DNA from: Clostridium isatidis
Lineage (GTDB): Bacteria; Bacillota; Clostridia; Clostridiales; Clostridiaceae
Length of the DNA stretch: 64,000 nt
Direction: 5' to 3'
Assembly: GCF_002285495.1 (NCBI RefSeq)
Contig: NZ_CP016786.1
Span: forward strand, 2,060,001-2,124,000
In this document: piece by piece, positions 36,213 to 44,880 of the stretch
Position numbering within the stretch: position 1 is the stretch's first letter
How the letters are laid out: every line of letters begins with the position of its first letter
Made by a program: the position numbers and the translations under genes
Notes under the pieces: generated by a model
The model's database searches: none
The model's input: the letters and a program-made list of their open reading frames with translations, nothing else
What the model was told of the DNA's origin: nothing

Positions 36213-38201
36213 TTAATTCATCATAGATAATATATTATTTTCCATGAGCACCTTTATAGAAAAACTTCTATATTCTTTATCCTCAAAGACTATTTTAACC
36301 GCATCTCCTTTTATTTCGCTAATATATCCCTTTCCATAAGTCTTATGATACACCATATTTCCTACTTTTAGACCATAATCTTCCCTGCTTTCTATTTCCC
36401 TAAATTCTCCTTCTAAAATAAATCTTGAGACTTCTCTAAATCGTCCCTGCTGTTTTTTAGGGGAATATATGTATAAATTTTCTATCGCCCTTGTAACTCC
36501 TACATAAAAAAGCCTTCTTTCCTCTTCAAGATTATTTTCTATAGAGGACTTATGAGGAATTGTTTCTTCTACTGCATTTATAATAAAGACATTTTTAAAC
36601 TCCATTCCTTTAACTCCATGGATAGTACTTAATATAACTCCTTCTTTAACTCCCTTGCTTATCTCTAATTCTTCCCTTACCCTCTCAATATGCGTTAAAA
36701 ATTCAACTATTGTTTTAAAGTCGTTAGCTAAAGTTTTAAATTCCTCTAATATTACTTCAAATTCTTCTAAATTTTGTTTATATCTTTCTGCATACTCCTT
36801 TAAATAATCAATATATTTTAAATCTGATATTATATACTGAATAGCTGTTCCTAAAGATATTTTGTTTAAATATAATATCTCATTTCTTAATTCCTCAAGT
36901 TTTTTACATTGATAAGGAACCATATCATTTTTATCTATTAATATATCAAAGGCAGATTTATCTTCATAGGACTTTCTTATATAATCTAAATTGGCCTTGC
37001 TGATATATCTGAAGGGTTTATTAATTATTGATAAAAAACTTTCCCTGTCATTTATGTTAATAGCAAGCCTTAAATAGGAAATAATATCCTTGCAAATAAA
37101 ATGATCATAGAAATTATAACCCTTATCTAAAAGAACAAAGGGGATATTCCTTCTTATAAAGGTATTTATCAAACTCATAGCTTCCATATTAGTTCTATAT
37201 AAAATTGCATTATCACTTAAACTTCCTTTAGTTTTTTCTAAAACCTTTGAAATTTCTTCCCCTTGAATACTTTCATCAAAGGGTGTCGAAAATTTTATTA
37301 TTCCATTACTCTTCTTAACAGCCTCTATTTTCTTCTTATTTCTACTTTTATTATTAGAAATTATTTTCTTTGAAACTTCAACAATATTTTTGCTGCTTCT
37401 ATAATTAATAGATAAATAAACCTTTTTTCCCCCCTTAAAAATTTTATCAAAGGCTACCATATATTCCGGCTTAGAACCCCTAAAGCTATAAATGCACTGA
37501 TCTTCATCTCCCACTGCAAAAATCGAATTATCTTTATTAATTAATTTTAAAAACTCCATTTGTAATTCATCACAGTCTTGAAATTCATCTACTAAAACAT
37601 ACATAAATAATTTTCTATATCTATAAAGTATATCTTTATTTTCTTTAAACAAATTTATAATTTTTATAGATAAATCATCAAAATCCCATAATCCATTATT
37701 AGACTTATATTCTTCATATTCCTTTAAACACTCTTCAAAAATATCCCTAGGCATAGTTGGACTATATTCTTCTATTTTCTTTAAGGATGTTTTAAAAAGG
37801 GATATATTATTTAAAACTTCTTTTATTTTATCTTCACTTACATCATCTGAATATTTTGTAAGAACAGACATTATTATCTTATAACAATTAGCTCCATTAA
37901 TAATTTTGACATTATAGCCCTCTCTTAAGAGTATCTTATAAAACAGTCCATGAAAAGTTCCAAAAAAGGGAGCCTTTTCCCTGTTAAATAAATTTTTATA
38001 TCTGCTTCTCATATTATCAGCAGCTGCTCTTGTAAAGGTAATTACTATTATATTAGCTATATTAATATTTAAATCTACAACTAAATGATTTACCCTATTT
38101 ATAATTACGGTAGTTTTTCCTGAACCAGGAGCAGCAACTACAAGTACATTTCTATTTTTTATGTAAACTGCTTCTTTTTGATATTTGTCTAACTTAATAA
38201 T
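36213..38201 (-). CDS. UvrD/Rep-family DNA helicase, probable ATT start codon
   Basis: 662 residues from a non-canonical start. Motif I (AAPGSGKTT, about 23-31) and motif Ia (ITFTRAAADNM, about 54-64) are only included if translation starts upstream of the first ATG (38012). In that upstream frame the only codons with correct spacing are ATT at 38199-38201 or 38196-38198, placed 8 or 11 bases after AAGGAG (38210-38215); no ATG, GTG or TTG is in frame before the TAA that closes it at about 38225. Motif II (DEFQD), GDEDQCIYSFRGS (III), the QSHGVKGMEF-like ILSTIHGVKGMEF and the YVGVTRA motif VI are intact, and a C-terminal Tudor-like segment (LKVGNMVYHKTYGKG) follows. A repair helicase translated at low level, or a start-codon mutation. 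Confidence 0.85.
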   Translation of the reverse strand: MIKLDKYQKEAVYIKNRNVLVVAAPGSGKTTVIINRVNHLVVDLNINIANIIVITFTRAAADNMRSRYKNLFNREKAPFFGTFHGLFYKILLREGYNVKIINGANCYKIIMSVLTKYSDDVSEDKIKEVLNNISLFKTSLKKIEEYSPTMPRDIFEECLKEYEEYKSNNGLWDFDDLSIKIINLFKENKDILYRYRKLFMYVLVDEFQDCDELQMEFLKLINKDNSIFAVGDEDQCIYSFRGSKPEYMVAFDKIFKGGKKVYLSINYRSSKNIVEVSKKIISNNKSRNKKKIEAVKKSNGIIKFSTPFDESIQGEEISKVLEKTKGSLSDNAILYRTNMEAMSLINTFIRRNIPFVLLDKGYNFYDHFICKDIISYLRLAININDRESFLSIINKPFRYISKANLDYIRKSYEDKSAFDILIDKNDMVPYQCKKLEELRNEILYLNKISLGTAIQYIISDLKYIDYLKEYAERYKQNLEEFEVILEEFKTLANDFKTIVEFLTHIERVREELEISKGVKEGVILSTIHGVKGMEFKNVFIINAVEETIPHKSSIENNLEEERRLFYVGVTRAIENLYIYSPKKQQGRFREVSRFILEGEFREIESREDYGLKVGNMVYHKTYGKGYISEIKGDAVKIVFEDKEYRSFSIKVLMENNILSMMN

Positions 38202-38354
38202 AACAATCTCTCCTTCTGCCTTTAATTATTACCCTTATTATAAAATTAATTACTATATTGTAATAATTTCTTTATCATTGTAAAATATTATTATTGTATT
38301 TGTATATTCATTAGATTATTTTATATAATCATTTTAATATAAAAGGAGAATAAA

Positions 38355-39821
38355 ATGGAAAACTTAATTAGATTTGATGTCACTAACGAACGTAATCTTA
38401 CTATGTTAGTAGACTTCTATGAGCTTACAATGGGAAACGGATATTTTAATAAAGGTGTTCAAGATAAAATAGCATACTTTGATATGTTTTTCAGAAAAAT
38501 TCCTGATGATGGCGGATATTGTATTATGGCAGGCGTTGAACAGCTAATACAATATTTAAATAACTTAAATTTTACTAATTCAGATATAGAATTTTTAAAA
38601 AGTAAAAATTTATTTTCTGAAGAATTTTTAGAATATTTAAGAAACTTTAAATTTGAATGCGATGTTTGGGCAATTCCAGAAGGTAATTTTGTTTTTCCTT
38701 ATCAACCTTTAGTTACAGTTAGAGGCCCTGTTGTACAGGCTCAATTTATTGAAACCATGCTTTTACTTACAATAAATCATCAAACTCTTATTGCAACTAA
38801 AGCAAACAGAATTTGCAGAGCTGCTGCTGGCAGGACGGTAATGGAATTTGGTTCCCGTAGAGCTCAAGGCTATGATGGAGCAATTTATGGTTCAAGAGCT
38901 GCCATAATAGGCGGATGTGATTCTACTGCTTGTACAATATCAGATAAATACTTTAATGTTCCTGCTGTTGGAACTATGGCTCATAGCTGGGTTCAATTAT
39001 TTGATTCTGAATATGAAGCCTTTAAAGCATGGGCAGAAAGTTATCCTGATAACTGTTCACTTTTAATAGATACTTACAATGTTTTAAAATCTGGATTACC
39101 AAATGCAATTAAGGTTTTTGACGAAGTATTAAAACCTTTAGGAAAGAGACCTAATAGTATTAGAATAGATTCTGGTGACATTGCCTATCTAACCAAGAAA
39201 TGCAGAAAAATATTAGATGATGCTGGTTATAAGGATTGTAGAATATTAGTTTCTAACTCCTTAGACGAACATATAATTAGAGATGTATTAAATCAAGGAG
39301 CATGTATCGATGCCTTTGGAGTTGGCGAAAGATTAATAACAGCAAAATCTGAACCTGTATTTGGTGGTGTTTATAAATTAGTTGCAGTTGAAAATGATGA
39401 TAAAATAGTACCAAAAATTAAAATTAGCGAAAATACAGAAAAAATTACTAATCCAGGCTTTAAGAAAATTTATAGAATATTTGATAAAGATACTGATAAT
39501 GCTATCGCTGATCTTATAACTCTTCATGATGAAGTAATCGATGAAACTAAGCCATTAGAAATCTTTCATCCTATTGAAACTTGGAAGAGAAAGAGAATTA
39601 CTAACTTCTATGCTAAAGAATTGATGGTCAAGATTTTTGACAAAGGTAATTTAGTTTATAAGAGTCCTTCAGTACTAGAAATAAAAGAATTTTCTAAAAA
39701 AGAAAGTAAAAAAATGTGGCCTGAAATTTTAAGATTTGAAAATCCTCATACCTATTATGTTGATTTATCTCAAAAGTTATGGGACTTAAAGCAAGAATTA
39801 CTTCATAGGGGTAGCTACTAA
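38355..39821 (+). CDS. pncB: Nicotinate phosphoribosyltransferase
   Basis: 488 residues, usual length of the Gram-positive PncB2 form. Converts nicotinate, PRPP and ATP to nicotinate mononucleotide in NAD salvage. FYELTMGNGYF, EFGSRRAQGYDGA (with the conserved histidine-class phosphoribosyl site region) and IRIDSGDIAYL are family motifs. The ATG follows AAAAGGAGAATAAA. Divergent from the helicase gene; its own terminator follows at 39864-39922. Confidence 0.96.
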   Translation: MENLIRFDVTNERNLTMLVDFYELTMGNGYFNKGVQDKIAYFDMFFRKIPDDGGYCIMAGVEQLIQYLNNLNFTNSDIEFLKSKNLFSEEFLEYLRNFKFECDVWAIPEGNFVFPYQPLVTVRGPVVQAQFIETMLLLTINHQTLIATKANRICRAAAGRTVMEFGSRRAQGYDGAIYGSRAAIIGGCDSTACTISDKYFNVPAVGTMAHSWVQLFDSEYEAFKAWAESYPDNCSLLIDTYNVLKSGLPNAIKVFDEVLKPLGKRPNSIRIDSGDIAYLTKKCRKILDDAGYKDCRILVSNSLDEHIIRDVLNQGACIDAFGVGERLITAKSEPVFGGVYKLVAVENDDKIVPKIKISENTEKITNPGFKKIYRIFDKDTDNAIADLITLHDEVIDETKPLEIFHPIETWKRKRITNFYAKELMVKIFDKGNLVYKSPSVLEIKEFSKKESKKMWPEILRFENPHTYYVDLSQKLWDLKQELLHRGSY

Positions 39822-39863
39822 TAATAAAGAATTTTAAGTAATAAAAAAGATATGTTTTCATAT

Positions 39864-39922
39864 AAAAATAACAGTTAAGAGTAATTTCTAAATAAATTGA
39901 AACTTTCTTAACTGTTATTTTT
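39864..39922. terminator. Bidirectional terminator after pncB
   Basis: A perfect 17-bp stem (39864-39880 with 39906-39922, AAAAATAACAGTTAAGA arm) with a 25-base loop. It ends with U runs on both strands and also serves the convergent small gene at 39940. Confidence 0.85.
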
Positions 39923-39939
39923 ATTATGTTAATTTTATC

Positions 39940-40170
39940 TTAATAATTTATAACCTTTTCACTACTAGTAAAATTTAAATATTCACTTTGTGAATAGTAT
40001 TCATCTTCTAATTCAAATAATAAAGCATCATTATTTTTCAACTCATTATTATTTGATAAAAATTCCCTAAAGGGACAAATTTCATGTCCAACTTCCTCTG
40101 AATATAATGGGCATGTATTATAACAGCTTACTTTTTCTTTCTTTGTTGACCAAAATGGACATATGCTCAA
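39940..40170 (-). CDS. Small Cys-rich protein, conserved hypothetical
   Basis: About 76 residues, no family recognised. Cysteines occur in ICPFW, VSCYNTCPLY and EICPF near the N-terminus (about 4, 16, 20, 32), possibly a metal or iron-sulfur site of CX11CX3CX11C type; the C-terminal half is acidic. The GTG at 40179 belongs to the GGGGTGA Shine-Dalgarno site; the TTG at 40170 (8 bases after GGGG) is the likely start. Convergent with pncB. Confidence 0.6.
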   Translation of the reverse strand: MSICPFWSTKKEKVSCYNTCPLYSEEVGHEICPFREFLSNNNELKNNDALLFELEDEYYSQSEYLNFTSSEKVINY

Positions 40171-40275
40171 ATTTCTCACCCCATTGCGATATTTTTATAT
40201 AACCTTTTTACACCATTATAGTATATATATTTAGAAAAATAAAGTAATTTAACCTTTTTTAGAAAAATTTAATAT

Positions 40276-41481
40276 TTAATGGGCAATTTTTTTACTCCAA
40301 TCTAAAGAATAAAAATATAAATCCCAAAGTTTTCCTTCATCTACTCCAATTATATTGCATAGTTTTTTTATTTTATCTTCTTCAACTTTTTCATAGGCTA
40401 AGACTAAATCAAGAATATTTCTAAGAATACTTTCCTCCCCTAACAATGCTTCCTTAATATTATTGTTTATAGGCAAATCCTTAAGAAGATTTTTTAAATC
40501 CTTATCCATCATTAAATGGAGATTAGAAAATAATCCTACTAAAAATGCATCTTCTTTCTTTTCATATTCTATTAATTCTGCAATTCTTTCACAGAATTTT
40601 GCCCTTATTACCGTATTAGAAGTATGTTCATCATTACCATTAGAGGAAAGCTCTATAACAGATAATACAGATAACCACTTCATTAACTCTTCCTTACCAA
40701 TAAGCATAATAGCTTCTTTTATAGAACTTATTTTTTCAATAAAATTAAAATAAGAAGAATTTATAAATTTAAAGAATTTATAGGTTAAGGCAACATCTCT
40801 TTTTATCATATTTTCTATCTTTTCAAAGTTACTATCTTCCTTTATTAATTCTGCTAAAATTAGAAAGATACTGCTATTTTTTATTTTTATATCCTTACTC
40901 AAAAATATAGAAGGTTTACTATAATAATAACCCTGAAAATAACGAAATCCCAATTCCTTTGCTTCATTTAAAGCTTCAAGGTTTTCTATTTTTTCTGCTA
41001 ACATTTTTATATTATGCTTCTTACATAGCTCTGCTATTTTTATTCTTGCTTCCTTTGTTGATAATAAAAAATCTACTTTTACAAAATCCACAAGATTAAC
41101 AAATTTTTTAATATCCTCTTCATTTTCAACATCATCTAAAGCTAGGGAATAGCCTTGCTTCTTTAAGTTATTCAAATTTTTTATTACTTCTTCAGTAGGA
41201 TTTACATTTTCTAATATTTCTATTACTACCTTATCCTTTGGCAGCAATGTAGCTATATTCTTATTGATTAATTTTTCTGGAAAATTTACAAAACCTATCT
41301 TATTATTTGTTAAATTATCTATACCAAAAGAATTTATATTTTCTATCACTTGATAAGTTGCTAATTCATCTTCTATTTCTGAATTAAAACTATTTATTGT
41401 TGAATTCCTATATAATAATTCATATGCAACAACTTTTTCTTCACAATCATATATTCCTTGTCTTGCTATAAAAATATCCAT
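40276..41481 (-). CDS. EAL-HDOD signalling protein (YuxH-like)
   Basis: 401 residues. The N-terminal part (about 1-200) is an EAL domain: YELLYR stands for EAL, then FVNFP, VIEILE, LALDDVEN, VKVDF and YFQGYYYSKP. The catalytic loop DDFG is changed to DDVE, so phosphodiesterase activity on cyclic di-GMP is doubtful. The C-terminal half (about 205-390) is an HDOD domain (IENMIKRDVALTYKFFKFINSSYF). Such proteins often bind rather than cleave the signal. RBS CGAGGATGAGACT. Confidence 0.88.
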   Translation of the reverse strand: MDIFIARQGIYDCEEKVVAYELLYRNSTINSFNSEIEDELATYQVIENINSFGIDNLTNNKIGFVNFPEKLINKNIATLLPKDKVVIEILENVNPTEEVIKNLNNLKKQGYSLALDDVENEEDIKKFVNLVDFVKVDFLLSTKEARIKIAELCKKHNIKMLAEKIENLEALNEAKELGFRYFQGYYYSKPSIFLSKDIKIKNSSIFLILAELIKEDSNFEKIENMIKRDVALTYKFFKFINSSYFNFIEKISSIKEAIMLIGKEELMKWLSVLSVIELSSNGNDEHTSNTVIRAKFCERIAELIEYEKKEDAFLVGLFSNLHLMMDKDLKNLLKDLPINNNIKEALLGEESILRNILDLVLAYEKVEEDKIKKLCNIIGVDEGKLWDLYFYSLDWSKKIAH

Positions 41482-41705
41482 AGTCTCATCCTCGTATTAC
41501 TTCCTTATAATTATGTGTTAATTATACAATATTTAGCAGAAACTTGAAATATATTTAATATTTTTATATTTTTATTTTCAAATTTTTTATAATCTATTGA
41601 AAGTCTGACAAGGATTGTTTAAAATAATGTTATTATAATTGAAAGTACGAGCATTTAATTAATATTAATTATCTTTTAAAATATAATATTAATAAGTAAG
41701 TAATA

Positions 41706-41734
41706 TTGACTTTTAATTACTATTCATATATAAT
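41706..41734 (+). promoter_or_regulatory. Sigma-A promoter of perR
   Basis: TTGACT (41706-41711), 17-base spacer, TATAAT (41729-41734). Start expected near 41742, about 20 bases before the ATG. An inverted repeat AATATTA (41685-41691) / TAATATT (41701-41707) overlaps the -35 region and could serve autoregulation. Confidence 0.7.
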
Positions 41735-41764
41735 GAAACTAAAATATATAAGGGATGGTGCACT

Positions 41765-42175
41765 ATGGAAAATATTACTTCTATTTTCAAAGAGAAGAAA
41801 CTTAAACTGACTCCTCAAAGACTAGCAGTTTATAAATATTTAATGAGCACACACGATCATCCTTCTGCAGAAATTATATATAAAGCTCTTCAGCCTGAAT
41901 ATCCTACTATGAGCTTAGCTACTGTCTATAAAGCTCTAAAGACTTTAGTGGAAGTTAACTTAGTACAAGAAATTAATGTTGGTGAAGGAAACTTTAGATA
42001 TGATGCAAACTCAACAGAACATGCACATATTCAATGTATAAACTGTGGTAAGGTAACTGATTTAGAAAACATTTCGTTTTCAGCTCTAAATAAAACAGCT
42101 GAGGAGAATTCCGAATATAAAATTTTATCAAATAAAATTTTCTTCTACGGATTATGTACAGATTGTAATAAATAA
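41765..42175 (+). CDS. perR: Fur-family peroxide-responsive repressor PerR
   Basis: 136 residues. The winged-helix half (KLKLTPQRLAVYKYLMSTHDHPSAEIIY) and the SLATVYKALKTLVE recognition helix are typical of PerR. The zinc site has CINCGK (about 95-98) and CTDCNK near the end; HAHIQC holds metal ligands. PerR senses peroxide by iron-catalysed histidine oxidation and represses ahpC-type genes, which here are 40 kb away with palindromic operators. The RBS AAGGGATGGTGCACT is followed by the ATG. It could be another Fur paralogue, but the sequence points to PerR. Confidence 0.9.
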   Translation: MENITSIFKEKKLKLTPQRLAVYKYLMSTHDHPSAEIIYKALQPEYPTMSLATVYKALKTLVEVNLVQEINVGEGNFRYDANSTEHAHIQCINCGKVTDLENISFSALNKTAEENSEYKILSNKIFFYGLCTDCNK

Positions 42176-42204
42176 AGTTAGGGATTTATCTCTAGCTTTT
42201 TTTT
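42176..42204 (+). terminator. Terminator of perR
   Basis: AGTTAGGGA (42176-42184) pairs with TCTCTAGCT (42189-42197), with two G-U pairs, loop TTTA, followed by eight T. Starts directly at the stop codon. Confidence 0.8.
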
Positions 42205-42262
42205 ATTTACAATAATTTGAATATTAATATTTATCTCTCATATAATTAAATGAGGTGATATA

Positions 42263-43207
42263 ATGACTAAACTTATTATAATAAAGAAAAAAGATGTTCT
42301 TTATTACATATTAGCTGTATTGCTTTTATTAACTTTATTATTTATGATTTCCTTATATTTCAACAATAATAACCATATGATTGAAGATGCAATAAATGTG
42401 TTTACTCCAATAAACACTAAAAATCATTCTGATTTTGATTTAACTGGTGACGGAATTAATGACGAAGTAGAAATTACAAAAGAAAATAATAAATATCTTG
42501 TAAATATAAAATCTAACAATAAAGAATACTCCTTAATTAATAAAGAAGGCTCTAGATATCTTGGAGACTGCGTAAACAAATGGCCAATTAAAATAGAAGT
42601 ATTTGATTTATCAAGAGATAATATTCCTGAAATAATTGTAAGAACTTCCGTAGATAATCTTCCAATAAACTACATTTTTAATTGGAATGGAGAAACATTT
42701 ACAAATATATTAACAACAAATGATAATTTAGTTGGAATATTAGATTCTACTAATAATAAAAGCAGCAAATTTTTCTCTTTATCTTCAAAAAAAGGAGATA
42801 GTTCTTCCAAGGGTTTTATTTTATTAGATGATCAGCTTAAAGATATTTCTTTTTCAAATACTAAAATTCCGGCACTTTCTCATATTCAAAAATTTATTGA
42901 TATAATTGAAGCACCTTATGATTTACTAACTCCTCCTGATATTTTTTCATCTGATATAAATAGTTCAGAATTAGCAATCTTATGGAATTTAAATAAAGAT
43001 AACTATAGATACGCCTTTCAAAATGGCTATTTTATGGACTATGAATGGAACAAAGAAGGAGAAGTACACAGCCTTAGCTGGCTTTTATCCTTTGAAGAGG
43101 TAAACCATAAAGATGATACAGTTATTCCTAAGGAGCTGCTCATTTACTTAGATATTAAAAAAGATCAATATAATAATTATAAAATTTATTCAATTCAAAA
43201 ACTTTAA
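42263..43207 (+). CDS. Membrane-anchored hypothetical protein with Ca-binding-like repeat
   Basis: 314 residues, family not recognised. The N-terminal segment (about 12-30) is a membrane anchor after a basic start; the rest is predicted outside. DFDLTGDGINDEVEI (about 52-66) resembles a dockerin/VCBS calcium-binding loop, and DLSRDNIPEIIVR is a second, weaker copy. Ordinary codon use. RBS GAGGTGATATA. Separated from perR by its terminator. No operon partner. Confidence 0.7.
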   Translation: MTKLIIIKKKDVLYYILAVLLLLTLLFMISLYFNNNNHMIEDAINVFTPINTKNHSDFDLTGDGINDEVEITKENNKYLVNIKSNNKEYSLINKEGSRYLGDCVNKWPIKIEVFDLSRDNIPEIIVRTSVDNLPINYIFNWNGETFTNILTTNDNLVGILDSTNNKSSKFFSLSSKKGDSSSKGFILLDDQLKDISFSNTKIPALSHIQKFIDIIEAPYDLLTPPDIFSSDINSSELAILWNLNKDNYRYAFQNGYFMDYEWNKEGEVHSLSWLLSFEEVNHKDDTVIPKELLIYLDIKKDQYNNYKIYSIQKL

Positions 43208-43247
43208 AAATATAGCTGTCATATAGTCATCTATGTGAAATACTGAA

Positions 43248-43274
43248 TTTACATTTTATAATTCATAATTTCGA
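43248..43274. repeat. Intergenic repeat of the GAATTTACATTTTAT type
   Basis: Similar in style to 14808-14838 and 59445-59478 (ATTTACA, ATTCATAATTTC units). The region 43208-43495 also contains a G-rich stretch (GGGGATTGGGGGGG, 43382-43395) and two small hairpins near 43410-43446; no gene is seen there. Confidence 0.35.
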
Positions 43275-43356
43275 TTAAAATGCATAAAGAAGTTTATTAA
43301 TACTGAAACTACCCATAACGGTCCATTACTTTTCTTATTATAACCAAAAAAATTAA

Positions 43357-43378
43357 AAGGCCGCATAATTGCGGCCTT
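43357..43378 (-). terminator. Terminator downstream of the Asn-rich gene
   Basis: AAGGCCGCA (43357-43365) pairs with TGCGGCCTT (43370-43378), loop TAAT; on the minus strand a T-rich tract follows. It is unusually GC-rich for this genome and lies about 115 bases past the stop at 43496. Confidence 0.75.
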
Positions 43379-43495
43379 AAAGGGGATTGGGGGGGTTTAG
43401 CTTAAATGAAAATTTCTTTTCATTTGCTATAGGAGAATGTTTCTCCGGTACATTTATATTATTTACATATTGTATTTTTTTATACTTATTTTTTC

Positions 43496-43978
43496 TTATT
43501 TTATATATCCATTTTTATAAGCTTCTATTATTTTGTCAATAAATTCTACTTTATTTGGATTTATAATGACTTTTATTGCTTGCAATATTTTTAAATTTTC
43601 ATCATCATTATTTCTTATTTTAGCTTCATCCTTTTTTTCTCCTATGTTTAAATCATCACTGCTAGAATTATTCATTCCAGCAAAATTCCCTAAGCCTAAA
43701 TTATTCATCATATTTTGCAAAGACCCTAAATCTAATCCCATATTATTCAAATTAGGATTATTATTATTGTTGTTTGCTCCCTGATTCAAATTAAAATTGT
43801 TTAAATCTAGTCCATCCATTTTCATTGAAGATAACATATTCCCAATCTGACTCATATCTATATTAGAACCTAGCATACTCATTAATTGAAGCGGATTTAT
43901 TCCAAAGGGAGAACTATTTAAAAGGTTAGAATTAGTTCTTTCCTCTTTTTCCCTTCTACGCCTTCTTCTCTTTGACAT
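43496..43978 (-). CDS. Asn-rich basic-headed hypothetical protein
   Basis: 160 residues, no known family. The N-terminus is strongly basic (SKRRRRRREKEERT), the middle (about 25-110) is rich in Asn, Met, Leu and Gly with LSSMKMDGLDLNNFNL and short Asn runs, and the C-terminal 40 residues look folded (LKILQAIKVIINPNKVEFIDKII). It lies next to two small Cys-rich proteins that look like spore-structure proteins. RBS AGGAGGACGCTAA. Confidence 0.6.
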   Translation of the reverse strand: MSKRRRRRREKEERTNSNLLNSSPFGINPLQLMSMLGSNIDMSQIGNMLSSMKMDGLDLNNFNLNQGANNNNNNPNLNNMGLDLGSLQNMMNNLGLGNFAGMNNSSSDDLNIGEKKDEAKIRNNDDENLKILQAIKVIINPNKVEFIDKIIEAYKNGYIK

Positions 43979-44087
43979 TTAGCGTCCTCCTATTATTATT
44001 TCTTCCTTCATTATATGTACTAAAATAAAATATGTTAAAGTTTTAAGACATTTTTTTGGAGGGCACAGCCCTCCATCCTCTATTCTA

Positions 44088-44294
44088 CTAGTAAGCTCCA
44101 CCGAATGAGTTACACAAAGAACCTCCGAATAGTAAGAATAATAATATTATTAACCATGAGCAATTATTATTTAATAGTCCAGCCCAACAAGCTATTAATA
44201 AGAATATTATAGGTTGTAAACAGCTGTCTACTCCTTGAAATCCAAATGAATCACAGCAGCAGATATCTTTGCAGCAATTCTTTTTCTTAGACAT
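44088..44294 (-). CDS. Small hydrophobic Cys-rich protein (possible spore-structure protein)
   Basis: 68 residues. N-terminal KKKNCCKDICCCDSFGF has five cysteines; the rest is a hydrophobic stretch of about 40 residues with further cysteines (LLIACWAGLLNNNCSW) and a C-terminal FGGAY end. Such proteins occur in clostridial spores and coats, but that is a comparison of style. It forms a pair with the next gene (25 bases between them). RBS GAAAGGAGAGGTAATT. Confidence 0.6.
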   Translation of the reverse strand: MSKKKNCCKDICCCDSFGFQGVDSCLQPIIFLLIACWAGLLNNNCSWLIILLFLLFGGSLCNSFGGAY

Positions 44295-44319
44295 AATTAC
44301 CTCTCCTTTCCTTACTTAA

Positions 44320-44619
44320 TTAGATTATTGATCCATTTAAAAAGTTATTATTGTCTACTGTTGAAGTACAGCGATTGCAAATGAATAGAAGCACTAGTAA
44401 GAATAAGAAGCCACAACTATTAGATTGTATTCCTTGTACTCCTTCATCTCTTCTTCTATTTGAGCAGCAGCAATCTCTTCTTCTACCACTATAGAATAGG
44501 ATTAATAAAATCCATATCCAACAGTTAAAGCCACAACCATTATTACAGTTTTGTATAGGGCTTACTCTATCATTACAATCGTAAGAATTTAAGCCATTTA
44601 GAATATCATTTACTTCCAT
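44320..44619 (-). CDS. Cys-rich membrane-associated small protein
   Basis: 99 residues. NCNNGCGFNCWIWILLILFYSG (about 24-45) contains a membrane segment, RRRDCCCSNRRRDEG follows, and a second segment SCGFLFLLVLLFICNRC precedes the end; in total 12 cysteines. Its arrangement is similar to the 68-residue neighbour, and the two may come from a duplication. RBS AAGGAGGAATAAGTT. Confidence 0.6.
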   Translation of the reverse strand: MEVNDILNGLNSYDCNDRVSPIQNCNNGCGFNCWIWILLILFYSGRRRDCCCSNRRRDEGVQGIQSNSCGFLFLLVLLFICNRCTSTVDNNNFLNGSII

Positions 44620-44791
44620 AACTTATTCCTCCTTGAGATTTTGTTAAAATATTTAATTTTATAATACATACTATTCTCGAAAATATTAATTGTCACTATT
44701 TTTATTGTAATATTATTATTTTTTATAAATAAAAAAGACTTATTTTATTTATTAAGGAATAATTATAGAAGAAAAATTATAAACAAAATAT

Positions 44792-44833
44792 AAAAAAAAG
44801 TAGATAATTCATATTATATGATTTATCTACTTT
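44792..44833 (-). terminator. Terminator of the lon-engB unit
   Basis: AAAGTAGATAA (44797-44807) pairs with TTATCTACTTT (44823-44833); on the minus strand a run of eight T follows (complement of 44792-44799). It lies about 50 bases past the engB stop codon. The rest of 44620-44880 holds nothing else clear. Confidence 0.85.
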
Positions 44834-44880
44834 AAGTTCTATTACTTTGTATCCCTATACTAAAGTATATATTTTTACTT

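Noticed and set aside
42181..42262. Riboswitch between perR and the next gene
   Set aside because: Only the perR terminator hairpin is present; no further structure can be supported.
43382..43395. G-quadruplex in GGGGATTGGGGGGG
   Set aside because: Only two G runs, and not four, are present close together, so a stable intramolecular quadruplex is unlikely.
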